From contig PWFS01000037.1 in NCBI GenBank assembly GCA_003554145.1, positions 1-40,697 on the forward strand: a stretch of 40,697 nt of DNA. The letters are read 5' to 3'. A model generated the notes under the pieces. The model ran no database searches and was not told where the DNA came from. It saw only the letters and a program-made list of their open reading frames with translations. Both the position numbers and the translations under genes were made by a program. Source of the DNA: Halobacteroidaceae bacterium. GTDB lineage: Bacteria > Bacillota > Halanaerobiia > B1SED10-174. Below, piece by piece: positions 18,754 to 29,140 of this stretch; positions within the stretch are counted from its first letter, which is position 1, and each line of letters starts with the position of its first letter.

Positions 18754-19980
18754 TTATTTTACCCGGGCAAATTTTCGCTTGCCCACCCGCAGAATCATTC
18801 CACTGCGGGGAGTTATTTCTTGATTGGGGTCCTTTATTCTTTCCTCATCAACATAAACCCCACCCTGATTAATCAAACGCCGCCCCTCGCTTTTACTGGA
18901 TACCATGTTGAGGGCAGAAATTAAATGAACCAGGCGAACATTTCCCTGATGATCTTTTAATTCCTGGGGAACTTCTTCTTCCGGGATATCTTCAGGTAGA
19001 TGCCCTCCGGAAAAGACCCGGGAAAATTCTTCCTCGGCTTTTTGCGCCTTTTCCTGACCATGATACATTTCTACCAGGCGTCGGGCCAGAAATTTCTTGG
19101 CCTGCAGGGGGCTAAATTCTCCCTTTTTTATTCTTTCCCGATATTTTTCCAGTTCTTCTCCCCGCATATCAGTAGTCAGGGTTATATAGCTTTCCAGGAG
19201 ATCATCAGAGATCGACATGGTTTTTCCGTATATTTCTCTGGGGTCCTCGTTAATCCCAATATAATTATTTAGGGATTTGCTCATCTTTTGAACCCCATCG
19301 GTTCCCTCCAATAGGGGGGTCATAATAAGGGCCTGGGGGTTTTGACCATATTCTTTCTGCAGTTGCCTTCCTACCAGCAGGTTAAATTTTTGATCGGTTC
19401 CCCCCAGCTCCACATCGGCCTTAATAGCAATTGAATCGTAGCCCTGCAATAAGGGGTAAAAGAATTCCAGAATGGAGATAGGCTTACCCTCCTGATATCT
19501 TCTGGCAAAATCATCTCGCTCCAGCATACGGGCCACTGTGTACTTGGAGGCCAGGTTTAAAAATTCTTCGGGAGCCCAGGGGGAAAACCATTCACTGTTA
19601 AAAACCAGGTGGGTTTTTTCTGGATCTAAGATCTTGCTGAATTGGTCCTGATAGGTCTGGGCATTTTTCATAACCTCTTCTTCAGTCAGCTGTTTTCTTA
19701 TTTCTGATTTTTGAGAAGGGTCTCCAATTCTTCCGGTAAAATCCCCTATGATCAGGTACGCTTCATGCCCAAGGTCCTGAAATTCCCTCATTTTTCGAAG
19801 AGGAACAGTATGCCCGAGATGAATGTCCGGGGCAGTGGGATCCAGGCCCAGTTTTACCCTGAGGGGAGGGCCACCCTGATCCCTTTTTTTTAATTTTGCA
19901 ATTAGATCCTCTTCACCAATAATTTCGCTTAAACCCTGTTTTAATATTTTTAAACTATCCTGCCAGGCCAGGGTGACCAC
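18754..19980 (-). CDS. tyrS: tyrosyl-tRNA synthetase
   Basis: KLGLDPTAPDIHLGHTVPLRKM, GDFTGRIGDPS, GGTDQKFNLLVGR, KMSKSLNNYI, S4-like C-terminus. Confidence 0.96.
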   Translation of the reverse strand: MVTLAWQDSLKILKQGLSEIIGEEDLIAKLKKRDQGGPPLRVKLGLDPTAPDIHLGHTVPLRKMREFQDLGHEAYLIIGDFTGRIGDPSQKSEIRKQLTEEEVMKNAQTYQDQFSKILDPEKTHLVFNSEWFSPWAPEEFLNLASKYTVARMLERDDFARRYQEGKPISILEFFYPLLQGYDSIAIKADVELGGTDQKFNLLVGRQLQKEYGQNPQALIMTPLLEGTDGVQKMSKSLNNYIGINEDPREIYGKTMSISDDLLESYITLTTDMRGEELEKYRERIKKGEFSPLQAKKFLARRLVEMYHGQEKAQKAEEEFSRVFSGGHLPEDIPEEEVPQELKDHQGNVRLVHLISALNMVSSKSEGRRLINQGGVYVDEERIKDPNQEITPRSGMILRVGKRKFARVK

Positions 19981-19985
19981 CTCCT

Positions 19986-20035
19986 ATTAAAAAGAAAACT
20001 CCGCCACTCCGACGGAGATGTGGCCGGCTTTAATA
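19986..20035 (-). promoter_or_regulatory. terminator-like hairpin in the tyrS 5' leader
   Basis: minus strand GCCAC-ATCTCCGTCGGA-GTGGC-GGAG-TTTTCTTTTT immediately before the tyrS SD. Confidence 0.55.
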
Positions 20036-20471
20036 TCGGATATATTTTACCATAAAAAAGCGTTACCCGTCAATTAACTATAATATCCTTCCCTTTTAGG
20101 GGAAAATTATTTTGAAATCTTAAAAATACCCCACCCGAAAAAGTTTCTCTTCTGCCCTGAAAAAAACTTCACGTATTACACAGTTAAAGACCTGAATCAG
20201 GATATGGCAATAGCACTAATTACAGGGGAGAGCGGTTTTCATTCTTCTGCTGTTGACAGCCCGTCATGGAGGTCTACTGAAAAAAAACATAAAAACAGGG
20301 AGGAAAATTAAATGATAAAGAGAATAGTGATTGCACAACGAAAAAAAGTTTTCCCCATCCCGAAATTACGGGAGGGAATAATGTTCAGAAAAAAAAGAAA
20401 ACACCTTTCATTTTCTCTACCTCTTCCCATTTTATTATGTTATAATGACTGAGGAGAAGGAGGTTGGACCA

Positions 20472-22886
20472 ATGGCTTCTCGAAGAAAAATTCGAAGAAA
20501 AAAAACCCCGACAAAGGGCAAGGGCCTTTTTATTGCCCTGGTCCTTCTAATTTCTCTGGGTTTTGGAATAAGCATAGGCGCCGGAGCTTTCATAATCAGT
20601 GATACCCCCAATGTTTCCAGTTACGGCGACTGGCAATCAACAGAAACCACCCGTATTTTTAATTCTGAAGGTGAACTAATCCATCGTCTTTTCCGGGAAA
20701 ACCGGGAATATGTAACCCTGGACCAGATCCCCCTGGCCTTGCAGCAGGCGGTTCTAGCCATGGAGGACTCCCGATTCCTTCAACACAGTGGAGTGGATTA
20801 CCGGGGCTTGATAAGAGCATTACTGGTAGACATTCGCGAGGGGGGATATGCCCAGGGAGCAAGCACAATTACAATGCAGCTGGCCCGAAATGTCTTTTTG
20901 ACCCAGGAAAAGTTTATGTACCGCAAGATCCAGGAAATGTTCCTGGCCCATCAGTTTGAACGGCTATATACGAAAGAAGAAATTCTTGAGTTTTACCTGA
21001 ATGAAATTTTTATGGGACACTCTGCATATGGAGTACAGACCGCGGCCCATCAATATTTTGGCAAAGATGTCTGGGACCTGAACCTGGGGGAAATTGCCAT
21101 GATGGTTGGAATTATCCAGGCTCCCAACCGCCATTCCCCCTATTTCAATATGGATCAGGCTCGTTTTCGGCAGCAGGTAGTTTTAAATCGGATGTTAGAA
21201 TTGGACCTTATTTCCCAGGAGGAGGCTCAATTAGCTGCCGAAGAATCCATAGAACTGGCTGGTCTGGGAAAGGCCCAGGAAGATTTTGCACCCTATTTTA
21301 TCCGTTATGTTCGAGATGAGCTCCTGAAAATGTTTGGACCCCAGGTCGTCTATGGGGGGGGATTGCAGGTTTACACTACCCTGGATACCCGTATCCAGGA
21401 AAGTGCTGAGTTAACTGTTAAAAGCTTAATTGATGAAAATACTTTACCAACGGTTCAGAGAGATCAAATGACCGCGGACACCCAGCAGCCCCAGTTAGCC
21501 ATTATTACTATCGACCCCCAGACCGGGCATATTAAAGCCATGGTTGGAGGCCGGGGGGAAGATCAGTGGAACAGGGCTATTCAAAGCCGCCGACAGCCGG
21601 GGTCAGCTTTCAAACCTATTATTTATGCTGCAGCATTAAATGAAGGTTTGAGTCCTGGATCAGTAGTCCTGGACTACCCCACCCTGGATTTTTCTGATCA
21701 TACCGTAACCAGTGATGATGATCAACCCAAACCCTGGCCCAGAAATTTCAACGATGTATACCGGGGGTGGGTCACCCTCCGCTCCGCTATGAACCATTCC
21801 ATCAACGTTGCTGCTGTTAAAACCCTGAGTGAAATTGGAGTTAACAGTGCCCTGAATATGGCTCGGGACCTGGGGATTTCCAGTCTGGTTCCAGAAGATC
21901 GTAATCTGGGACTGGCCCTGGGAGGATTAACCCGAGGAATTACTCCTATGGAAATGGCACAGGCTTTTGGATCCTTTGCCAACCGGGGAATTCGAACCGA
22001 ACCCATAGCAATTTTACGGGTAAAAGATAATCGAGGCAATATTCTTTATGAAGCGAATCCCACCCGTGAAATTGCAATAAGTGAAGAAGTTGCCTATTTA
22101 ATGAATGATATGCTGCAGTCAGTTATTCAGGATGGTACCGGTTGGCGCGCCGACCTGGACCGACCCACTGCCGGAAAAACTGGCACAACTAATGATTACA
22201 CCGATGCCTGGTTTGTAGGTTATACTCCCGATCTGGTAACTGCAGTCTGGGTTGGGGAAGATTCCCCCCGGCCCATGAAGTATTTCCCCCAAACTGATGA
22301 TGAAGGTAATGTTGTTATCAATCCTCAGACCGGAGAACCCAATTATAGTACTACCCTGCACAGTTGGATCGCTGCTGAATTATGGGGTCGATATATGCGA
22401 GCTGTGGTTGAACCAATGCCCGTTACTCACTTCCCTTCCAAACCCCGGGACATTATTGAGGTTTCTATTGACCCCTTTACTGGAAAACTCCCCGGAAATT
22501 ACTCCCCGAAAGAGATAAGTGAGCTTTTTATTCGGGGAACTGAACCAGAAGAAAAGGAAAATCTGCATCAACCGATAAAAGAAGTTGAAATTGACACTGA
22601 AACCGGTCTCCTGGCAACATCGGACTGTCCTCCAGAGAATGTTCAAACTCGCCGTTATCAGAAGGATTCTGGGATTCAGGTTGGCGATGACGGTTCACCC
22701 ATTCATAAATTTGATTCCTCTACCGGAGTTCCCCTTACTGATGAGGAAGGAAATTATATTTTCGAAAAGAAACCGGATCAATCCTGCTGGGCTCATGGAA
22801 CCAGTCGGGAGGAAGAAGAGGAACAGGACGATGAACCGACTGACCGACTGTGGGATCGAATCTGGGGCACCGAAGATGATGATTAA
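20472..22886 (+). CDS. class A penicillin-binding protein (transglycosylase/transpeptidase)
   Basis: EDSRFLQHSGVDYRGLIRAL, GASTITMQLARNVFL, RQPGSAFKPIIYAAAL, SMNHS-type motif RSAMNHSINVAAV, TAGKTGTTNDYTDAWFVGYTP; start ATG after GGAGAAGGAGG. Confidence 0.95.
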   Translation: MASRRKIRRKKTPTKGKGLFIALVLLISLGFGISIGAGAFIISDTPNVSSYGDWQSTETTRIFNSEGELIHRLFRENREYVTLDQIPLALQQAVLAMEDSRFLQHSGVDYRGLIRALLVDIREGGYAQGASTITMQLARNVFLTQEKFMYRKIQEMFLAHQFERLYTKEEILEFYLNEIFMGHSAYGVQTAAHQYFGKDVWDLNLGEIAMMVGIIQAPNRHSPYFNMDQARFRQQVVLNRMLELDLISQEEAQLAAEESIELAGLGKAQEDFAPYFIRYVRDELLKMFGPQVVYGGGLQVYTTLDTRIQESAELTVKSLIDENTLPTVQRDQMTADTQQPQLAIITIDPQTGHIKAMVGGRGEDQWNRAIQSRRQPGSAFKPIIYAAALNEGLSPGSVVLDYPTLDFSDHTVTSDDDQPKPWPRNFNDVYRGWVTLRSAMNHSINVAAVKTLSEIGVNSALNMARDLGISSLVPEDRNLGLALGGLTRGITPMEMAQAFGSFANRGIRTEPIAILRVKDNRGNILYEANPTREIAISEEVAYLMNDMLQSVIQDGTGWRADLDRPTAGKTGTTNDYTDAWFVGYTPDLVTAVWVGEDSPRPMKYFPQTDDEGNVVINPQTGEPNYSTTLHSWIAAELWGRYMRAVVEPMPVTHFPSKPRDIIEVSIDPFTGKLPGNYSPKEISELFIRGTEPEEKENLHQPIKEVEIDTETGLLATSDCPPENVQTRRYQKDSGIQVGDDGSPIHKFDSSTGVPLTDEEGNYIFEKKPDQSCWAHGTSREEEEEQDDEPTDRLWDRIWGTEDDD

Positions 22887-22890
22887 GAAA

Positions 22891-22919
22891 AACCTGCAGC
22901 CGCAAGCTGCAGGTTTTTT
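22891..22919 (+). terminator. terminator after the PBP gene
   Basis: CCTGCAGC-CGCAA-GCTGCAGG-TTTTTT. Confidence 0.88.
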
Positions 22920-25275
22920 ATGCTTTAAGATTAACTATGGTTACCCCATCTCCACCTTCGCCTTCCTCCCCCCGGCGATAGGTCTCTACATGATGATGAC
23001 CTTCCAGCAACTCGTGGATTCCCTGTCGTAAAGCACCGGTTCCCTTGCCATGAATAATTTCCACTTTTTTCAAACCTGCCAGATAGGCATCATCAAGGTA
23101 TTTATCTGTTTTTTCCCGCCCTTCTTCCCAACGCATACCCCTGAGATCCAGGCTGGGCCTGATAGACTGGGCTTTAGATTGTTTATAGCGCTGGGTACTT
23201 CGGGGAGCAGCAGCTTCCTCAACAACAGGTAGTAGATCCTTTTTATCAACCCAGACCCGCATAACCCCCGCCTGAATATTTACCCGGTCCTGCTTTTCTT
23301 CTAAAACCACGCCTTCCTGATTCAGGGAGGCAATTTTTACTTTTTGACCGGGCTTAACCTGAAGGGGTTCTCGTTGGGAGGAGGACTTCCTGCCCACTAC
23401 GGTCAACTCTCTAATCCTGTCCTGTTGCGCTTTAATTGCCAGATTAAATTCATTGGCCATTCGATCCCCTCGGGGACCGGAATGTTTGCGAATCTCCTTA
23501 AGCAATTTGCTTCCTTCGGCTTTAATTTCTTCAACTATTTCCTGTGCCCGCTGAGAAAAATCGCTTACCATTTGCCGGTGTTTTTCTGCCAGTTCTGTTC
23601 TTTCCTTCTTTATTCTTTCCAGTTCTTCTTCCAGATCTTCCTTTTCCCGCTGCAGGGCTTCCTTTCTCTCCAGAACTTCATATTCTTCTTTTTCTATTCT
23701 ACTGATCATGCCGTCTACACTGGAACGGTGCTCTCCAATATAGCTTCGAGCCTGCTCAATTATTTCTTCCGAAAGCCCCAGACGCCTGGCAATGGCCAGG
23801 GCATTACTTCTGCCCGGAACTCCAACCAGCAACCTGAAGGTAGGAGATAATGTTTCCACATCAAATTCCACAGCGGCATTTTCAATTCCGTCACTGGTAT
23901 AGGCGAAAGCCTTCAATTCAGTATAATGAGTGGTAGCAACGGTTAAAATTCCCCGATTATGAAGATGCTGCAGAAGGGACATGGCCAGAGCAGCGCCTTC
24001 TTCGGGATCAGTTCCGGCTCCCACTTCATCCAGTAAAACCAGATCTCCTGGCCCAGCATTTTTTAAAAGGCGGACAATCTGGGTCAGATGTGAAGAAAAA
24101 GTACTTAAACTCTGTTCAATACTCTGCTCATCACCTATATCAGCAAAAATCCCCGCGAAAACCCCTATTGCACTCTCTTTTTCTGCAGGAATCAAAAGGC
24201 CGGATTGCCCCATCAGACAAATCAACCCTACAGTTTTAAGAGAAACAGTTTTACCACCGGTATTGGGTCCGGTAATAACCAGGGTATTAAAAGAATCTCC
24301 CAGGGAAACATCAATGGGCACTACTTCTGCCGGGGGCAGGAGAGGATGCCGGGCAGCTTTAAGGTTGATCGGCCCTGCTTTATTTAGCTTTGGTTCTGAG
24401 CAGTTAAATTCTCGACCCAAACCGGCTTTGCTCATAATAAAATCAAGCTGGGCAGCAGCTTCAAGACTCTTTTTTATTCCATTGCTCTTCCAGGCTATTT
24501 CACTGGTAATTTCTTTTAAAATCCGATAAATTTCTGCTTCTTCATCCCTTTGCAGAGTTCCCAGCATGTTATTCATCTCTACTACCGGCTGGGGTTCCAC
24601 AAATACAGTTTGCCCACTGGCAGAACGATCATGAATTATGCCCGGCAGCAGACTTTTTTTATCTGCTCGCACAGGCAGAACCAGCCGATCACCTCTAATA
24701 GTAACAACCGGGTCCTGGATAACTTTATCCAGCCTGGAATTCTGCAGGTATGAATCCATTTTTTCCCTGATCCGCTGGTTCAGGATTTTCTGCTCTCGTC
24801 GGATGGAATTTAACCGGGGGGAGGCATCATCCCTGATTTCCCCATAATTATCAATTATTTTATTTATCCTGTTCTCCAGGCCAGAAAAGTCCTCAATTTT
24901 CTCTTCATAGGCCTCCAGTCGGGGAAAAGACCAGCCCTCATCCTTATATTTGGCAAAGTAACCTTTAATTTTTTTAAAACCGTACAGGGTCTGGACCACC
25001 CTTGAAATCTGCTCCAGTTCAAGAACCTGGCCTTTTTCTGCTTTTTGCAGAGATTCACCAATGTTCTGAATGCCCCCAAAGGGAATGGGGCCACTCAAAA
25101 GAAGCAATTCCATCCCCTGGGCAGATTCCCTTAACTCTAATTCTACCTTCTCCAGCTCGACTCCCGGTTTTAATTTGCGGGCTTTTTCAATTCCCAGTTC
25201 AGTTGCAGCGTGTTGTTCAAGTTTTTTTAGGATCTTATCATATTCCAGTTTTTTCAGGGTATGCTGTTCCATCAT
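22918..25275 (-). CDS. mutS2: endonuclease MutS2
   Basis: Walker A VITGPNTGGKTVSLKTVGL, LVLLDEVGAGTDPEEGAALA, C-terminal Smr LDLRGMRWEEG...VEIIHGKGTGALR. Confidence 0.96.
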   Translation of the reverse strand: MMEQHTLKKLEYDKILKKLEQHAATELGIEKARKLKPGVELEKVELELRESAQGMELLLLSGPIPFGGIQNIGESLQKAEKGQVLELEQISRVVQTLYGFKKIKGYFAKYKDEGWSFPRLEAYEEKIEDFSGLENRINKIIDNYGEIRDDASPRLNSIRREQKILNQRIREKMDSYLQNSRLDKVIQDPVVTIRGDRLVLPVRADKKSLLPGIIHDRSASGQTVFVEPQPVVEMNNMLGTLQRDEEAEIYRILKEITSEIAWKSNGIKKSLEAAAQLDFIMSKAGLGREFNCSEPKLNKAGPINLKAARHPLLPPAEVVPIDVSLGDSFNTLVITGPNTGGKTVSLKTVGLICLMGQSGLLIPAEKESAIGVFAGIFADIGDEQSIEQSLSTFSSHLTQIVRLLKNAGPGDLVLLDEVGAGTDPEEGAALAMSLLQHLHNRGILTVATTHYTELKAFAYTSDGIENAAVEFDVETLSPTFRLLVGVPGRSNALAIARRLGLSEEIIEQARSYIGEHRSSVDGMISRIEKEEYEVLERKEALQREKEDLEEELERIKKERTELAEKHRQMVSDFSQRAQEIVEEIKAEGSKLLKEIRKHSGPRGDRMANEFNLAIKAQQDRIRELTVVGRKSSSQREPLQVKPGQKVKIASLNQEGVVLEEKQDRVNIQAGVMRVWVDKKDLLPVVEEAAAPRSTQRYKQSKAQSIRPSLDLRGMRWEEGREKTDKYLDDAYLAGLKKVEIIHGKGTGALRQGIHELLEGHHHVETYRRGEEGEGGDGVTIVNLKA

Positions 25276-25841
25276 TAATCACCACCTGTTTGAGCCATTA
25301 AGACCCTTTTTAAGACCTTCTTAATAAAATTCCCTTCAGTTTCAATATTTTTTCTGTCTGGAAACATTGAATTCTCATTGAATGAGAAATATATAGACTT
25401 CTTTTATATAAAAGCCCCTTTTTTAGCCTTCTAAAAAACATTTCACAGCTTGTTCCTGCTCAATTCTAAAAATAGTTTTATTCTTTTCCCATTGCCCTGT
25501 CCCAGCCCCCATTAAAGATAAAGGGAAGGGGCTGCCTTCCCATTTTTTGCAGGTGATCTTGTTTTGTCAGGCCTGCTTGAGAAATTCTTTCAATAGACTC
25601 CTCTACCAGAGCATCTTTTTCTTGCTCCCCAAACCTATTTCCCCCTTAATATAACCTTAAAGCAGAGTGGCTGTCAAATCCCATAGATCTGGAAAAAAAG
25701 CTCGACAAATTGACTGTAATCAGCTTTTTCCAGAAAGATAAGGGAGTTCCTTTTATGCAAAAAAAGGGATAAAACTCAAATTTTCGGGCAAAAAAATAAT
25801 ACCAGAGGAAAATCAAAATATTGCACAGGGCGCCCGATTTT

Positions 25842-26375
25842 TCATTCTCCCAGATTGCCCTCCAGGAACCCATCATTGGCCTGAAAAAAACGGTCCAGAT
25901 TTTCCTGCACTAAAGGGGTCAATTCCAGGAAATCACTGGCCAGGCGAGATGCTTCCAGGTGATCCAGCAAAACTTCGTATGGGACCCGGGCCAGCAAAAG
26001 CAGCAAGAGATAAACCACAACTCCTCCCTTTACGAGACCAAGCCCCGCACCACCAATACTGTCCACGACCGCCAGGAAAAGGAAACGGGTTAGTTTCTGC
26101 AAAAGAAAACCCAGGAGATTAACCAGAGCACTGATCACCATGGTTATCAGAACAAAAGCCACAATATTGGCCAGCACTGGAGGAAGGAGAAAAGTCTCCT
26201 GCAAAAACTCACTGACCAGGTGATAACGGTGCAGGGCAACCAGGACCCCCAATCCTATACCCAGAAGTGCAGCAGTCTGTTGCAATAACCCCCGCTGATA
26301 ACCCCGGACAAGGGAAAGGAGCAATATGGCCACGATACCAATATCCACCCAAAAACCTTCGGCCAAGAATATCAC
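25842..26375 (-). CDS. cvpA: CvpA family membrane protein
   Basis: 4 TM, VDIGIVAILLLSLVRGYQRGLLQQ; overlaps zapA stop. Confidence 0.85.
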   Translation of the reverse strand: MIFLAEGFWVDIGIVAILLLSLVRGYQRGLLQQTAALLGIGLGVLVALHRYHLVSEFLQETFLLPPVLANIVAFVLITMVISALVNLLGFLLQKLTRFLFLAVVDSIGGAGLGLVKGGVVVYLLLLLLARVPYEVLLDHLEASRLASDFLELTPLVQENLDRFFQANDGFLEGNLGE

Positions 26376-26638
26376 TCCTCCCGGGCAAAAAAGTCCAGCA
26401 ATTCTTCGTTTTCTTTTTTAAGCCTGACATATTCATTGCCCAATTCCATGAGGGCAAGTAAATAGAGCCGATTTCTCCCCAGGTTGGGAAACCTCTTTTT
26501 TACATCCCAGAGCTGAGAATCCACCAGGCGGGCAGCCTCTTTAATCTGTTCCGGACCGTCCCCTTTAAAAGAATAGGTTTGCCCCAGAAGGTTCACCCTG
26601 ACCTGATCCTGATAATTTTCATTTTTTTTCTGGACCAT
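26372..26638 (-). CDS. zapA: cell division protein ZapA
   Basis: VRVNLLGQTYSFKGDGPEQIKEAARLVD...LYLLALMELGNEYVRLKKEN, order pheT-zapA-cvpA-mutS2. Confidence 0.88.
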   Translation of the reverse strand: MVQKKNENYQDQVRVNLLGQTYSFKGDGPEQIKEAARLVDSQLWDVKKRFPNLGRNRLYLLALMELGNEYVRLKKENEELLDFFAREE

Positions 26639-26716
26639 AATTTTATCACCTTCTTATGTGCCCGTTTCTAAATCTATCTTTCTCATAATACCCTCTAAAT
26701 TCCTTCTTTTTTGTAA

Positions 26717-26748
26717 AATACCCTCCCCTTTTTATCAGGGAGGGTATT
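26717..26748 (-). terminator. pheT terminator-like hairpin
   Basis: minus strand ATACCCTCCC-TGATAAAAAGG-GGAGGGTATTTTAC. Confidence 0.6.
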
Positions 26749-26750
26749 CA

Positions 26751-29129
26751 TCATTGCCTGATTTCAGCTTCCAGCTCTTCCCCGGTTCGAGTAATTATCT
26801 GGTCCATTATGTCCTCAATTTCCTTATCGGTAAGGGTTCTTTCTGGATTGCGGAAAACGAGTCTGAAGGCCAGGCTCTTACAATCACCGGGTATCTGTTT
26901 CCCCCTGTAAATATCGAAGAGAATCAGATCTTCCAGAAATGGCCCACCATTTTCTTCAATAAGGGTAAAAACCCCACCTGCAGAAACTTCTTCTTTAACG
27001 ATTAAAGCTATATCTCTACTGATTGCAGGATAACGGGGAACTCCCCTGTAATTGGGAGCCAGGCTGGCTTCCCGGAAAAGGGGCATTAAATCGATTTCCA
27101 GGACCCCCACCCTACTCGGAAAGCGAAACTTTTCTTCCAGGCGAGGATGCAGCTCTCCAATGCATCCGACTTTTTCACCGTTAATGACGACCTCTGCCTG
27201 CCTTCCGGGGTGCAAAAACTCATGAGAAGAGTTATTTAAAGAGAGTTCCAACCCCAGTTCATCGGTTATTATTTCCAGGATCCCCTTTAAATCAAAAAAC
27301 TCCGGAGCTTCAACCAGCCAGGGAACTCCATCAGAAACTGCTCCCATTACAACAGCAGCAAGAGCCGATTTTTGATTTATCCCCCTCCCGGGAAAAACAT
27401 CTCCAACTTCATAAAGAGCTGCCTCCCTTTCCTGGCGTCTGGCATTAAAAGCAAGGGACCTGAGAAGTCCGGGTAGAATTTCCTGGCGCAAAAAAGAATT
27501 ATCACTGCTCAACGGGTTGGTTATTTTCAAGGGGGTTGAACAGTTTTGTTGGAGATTTTCCCCGGGGCTGATAAGCGGCATATTGAATGTTTGATGATAT
27601 CCTGCCAGGTGCATTACGTTCCTGATTTTTTCTTCGATATCCTGACCGGGCTTTTTCTGGCCCAACTCCATATCTACCCGGGGTAGAGTTGCAGGGATTT
27701 CTTCGTAACCGAAAACCCTGGCTACTTCTTCAATCAGATCCGCTTCGATCTTTACATCATTCCTAAAGGAAGGGACCTGAACCCGAAAGGCTCCTTCTTT
27801 CCGCCGGGAATCCTTCACTTTAAAGTGCAGTTTTTCCAGGATGCTCTTTATCTCCATACGAGATATATCTGTTCCAAGAACCTCATTAATCCGCTGCGGC
27901 CGAACCTTGATTAAAAGAGGCTCTTTTAACTGGGGGTAAATATCAACTATTCCCCCAATTACTTCTCCTCCTGCAATTTCACCCATTAACTGGGCCGCTC
28001 GCCGGGAGGCCCTGGTTATATTCTCGATATCAATTCCCCGTTCAAATCGATGAGAAGATGGACTGTGCAGGAGAAATTCTTTGGCAGTCTTTCTGATGCT
28101 GGCCGGATTAAAGCAGGCCGCTTCCAGGAGAATGTTATAAGTTTTCAAGGTTACCTCACTCTCCAGGCCTCCCATCACACCGCCCAGAGCCAGGGGTTTT
28201 TCTGTATCGGCAATCACCAGATTATGCTCCTTTAGCTCCCTTTCCCGGCCATCAAGAGTAAGCAGTTTTTCCCCTTCCTTTGCATTGCGAACTATTATTT
28301 TCTTATCCTTAATACAGTCATAATCAAAGGCATGCAGGGGTTGTCCCATTTCCAGCATAACATAGTTGGTGATATCCGCAATATTATTAACCGGTCGCAA
28401 TCCTGCTGCCAGAAGACGTACTTTTAACCACCAGGGGGACTCCTCCACCTTAACTCCTTCCACGATTCGTGCAGTATAACGAGAACAGCTTTCCAGTTCC
28501 TCAACTTCTACAGAAATCAGATCTTCCGCCCGCCCCGATTCCTGCTCTCCAGTTATGGGGGGATAGTTTATTTCCTGTTCAAATACTGCTGCCAGTTCCC
28601 GGGCCACCCCCAGTAAATTCAAGGCATAACCATAATTGGGGGTCAGATCCAGAACAAAAATATGATCATCCAGGTTGAAATATGGAGCAAATTTTTCCCC
28701 GGGTACTGCATCCTTATCCAGGACCAAAACTCCTTCTGCTTGCTCTTCCTGCAGATTCAATTCATCTGCGGAGCAAATCATCCCCTGGGATATTTCCCCT
28801 CGGATTTCAGCCTTTTTTACTTCCTGTCCTCCAGGCAGGGTGGTTCCAGCTGGAGCCAGAACTACCTTCTGCCCTTTCTGGACATTGGCTGCCCCGCAGA
28901 CAACCTGCAGGTCCTTTCTGCCCAATCCAACATTAACCAGGGTCAGATTATCAGCCCGGGGATGCTTTTTTATCTCCTGAATCTGCCCAATTAAAAGGTC
29001 CTTGTATTTCTTCTTCCAGTCTTCAATATAGTCTACTTCCAGTCCCAGAGTTGTCAGTTTTTCCGCAACTTCTTCGGGAGAAAGGTCTAGATCAATATAT
29101 TCTTTTAGCCAGTTATAGGAAACCCGCAT
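26751..29129 (-). CDS. pheT: phenylalanyl-tRNA synthetase beta subunit
   Basis: MRVSYNWLKEYIDL, tRNA-bd domain, B3/B4, FDX-ACB C-terminus. Confidence 0.97.
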   Translation of the reverse strand: MRVSYNWLKEYIDLDLSPEEVAEKLTTLGLEVDYIEDWKKKYKDLLIGQIQEIKKHPRADNLTLVNVGLGRKDLQVVCGAANVQKGQKVVLAPAGTTLPGGQEVKKAEIRGEISQGMICSADELNLQEEQAEGVLVLDKDAVPGEKFAPYFNLDDHIFVLDLTPNYGYALNLLGVARELAAVFEQEINYPPITGEQESGRAEDLISVEVEELESCSRYTARIVEGVKVEESPWWLKVRLLAAGLRPVNNIADITNYVMLEMGQPLHAFDYDCIKDKKIIVRNAKEGEKLLTLDGRERELKEHNLVIADTEKPLALGGVMGGLESEVTLKTYNILLEAACFNPASIRKTAKEFLLHSPSSHRFERGIDIENITRASRRAAQLMGEIAGGEVIGGIVDIYPQLKEPLLIKVRPQRINEVLGTDISRMEIKSILEKLHFKVKDSRRKEGAFRVQVPSFRNDVKIEADLIEEVARVFGYEEIPATLPRVDMELGQKKPGQDIEEKIRNVMHLAGYHQTFNMPLISPGENLQQNCSTPLKITNPLSSDNSFLRQEILPGLLRSLAFNARRQEREAALYEVGDVFPGRGINQKSALAAVVMGAVSDGVPWLVEAPEFFDLKGILEIITDELGLELSLNNSSHEFLHPGRQAEVVINGEKVGCIGELHPRLEEKFRFPSRVGVLEIDLMPLFREASLAPNYRGVPRYPAISRDIALIVKEEVSAGGVFTLIEENGGPFLEDLILFDIYRGKQIPGDCKSLAFRLVFRNPERTLTDKEIEDIMDQIITRTGEELEAEIRQ

Positions 29130-29140
29130 AAAAATCCTCC

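Noticed and set aside
20311-20451. 46-codon ORF MIKRIVIAQRKKVFPIPKLREGIMFRKKRKHLSFSLPLPILLCYND with SD GGGAGG
   Set aside because: Its end overlaps a TGTTATAAT extended -10 and the PBP start region; low-complexity composition and no family resemblance.
22585-25324. Multiple plus-strand ORFs opposite mutS2 (e.g. 23344..23850, 23981..24529)
   Set aside because: Antisense to a clearly conserved gene; no codon-level or motif support.
25646-25876. 76-aa minus ORF MMGSWRAIWENEKSGALCNIL...
   Set aside because: Overlaps the end of cvpA and has no family resemblance.
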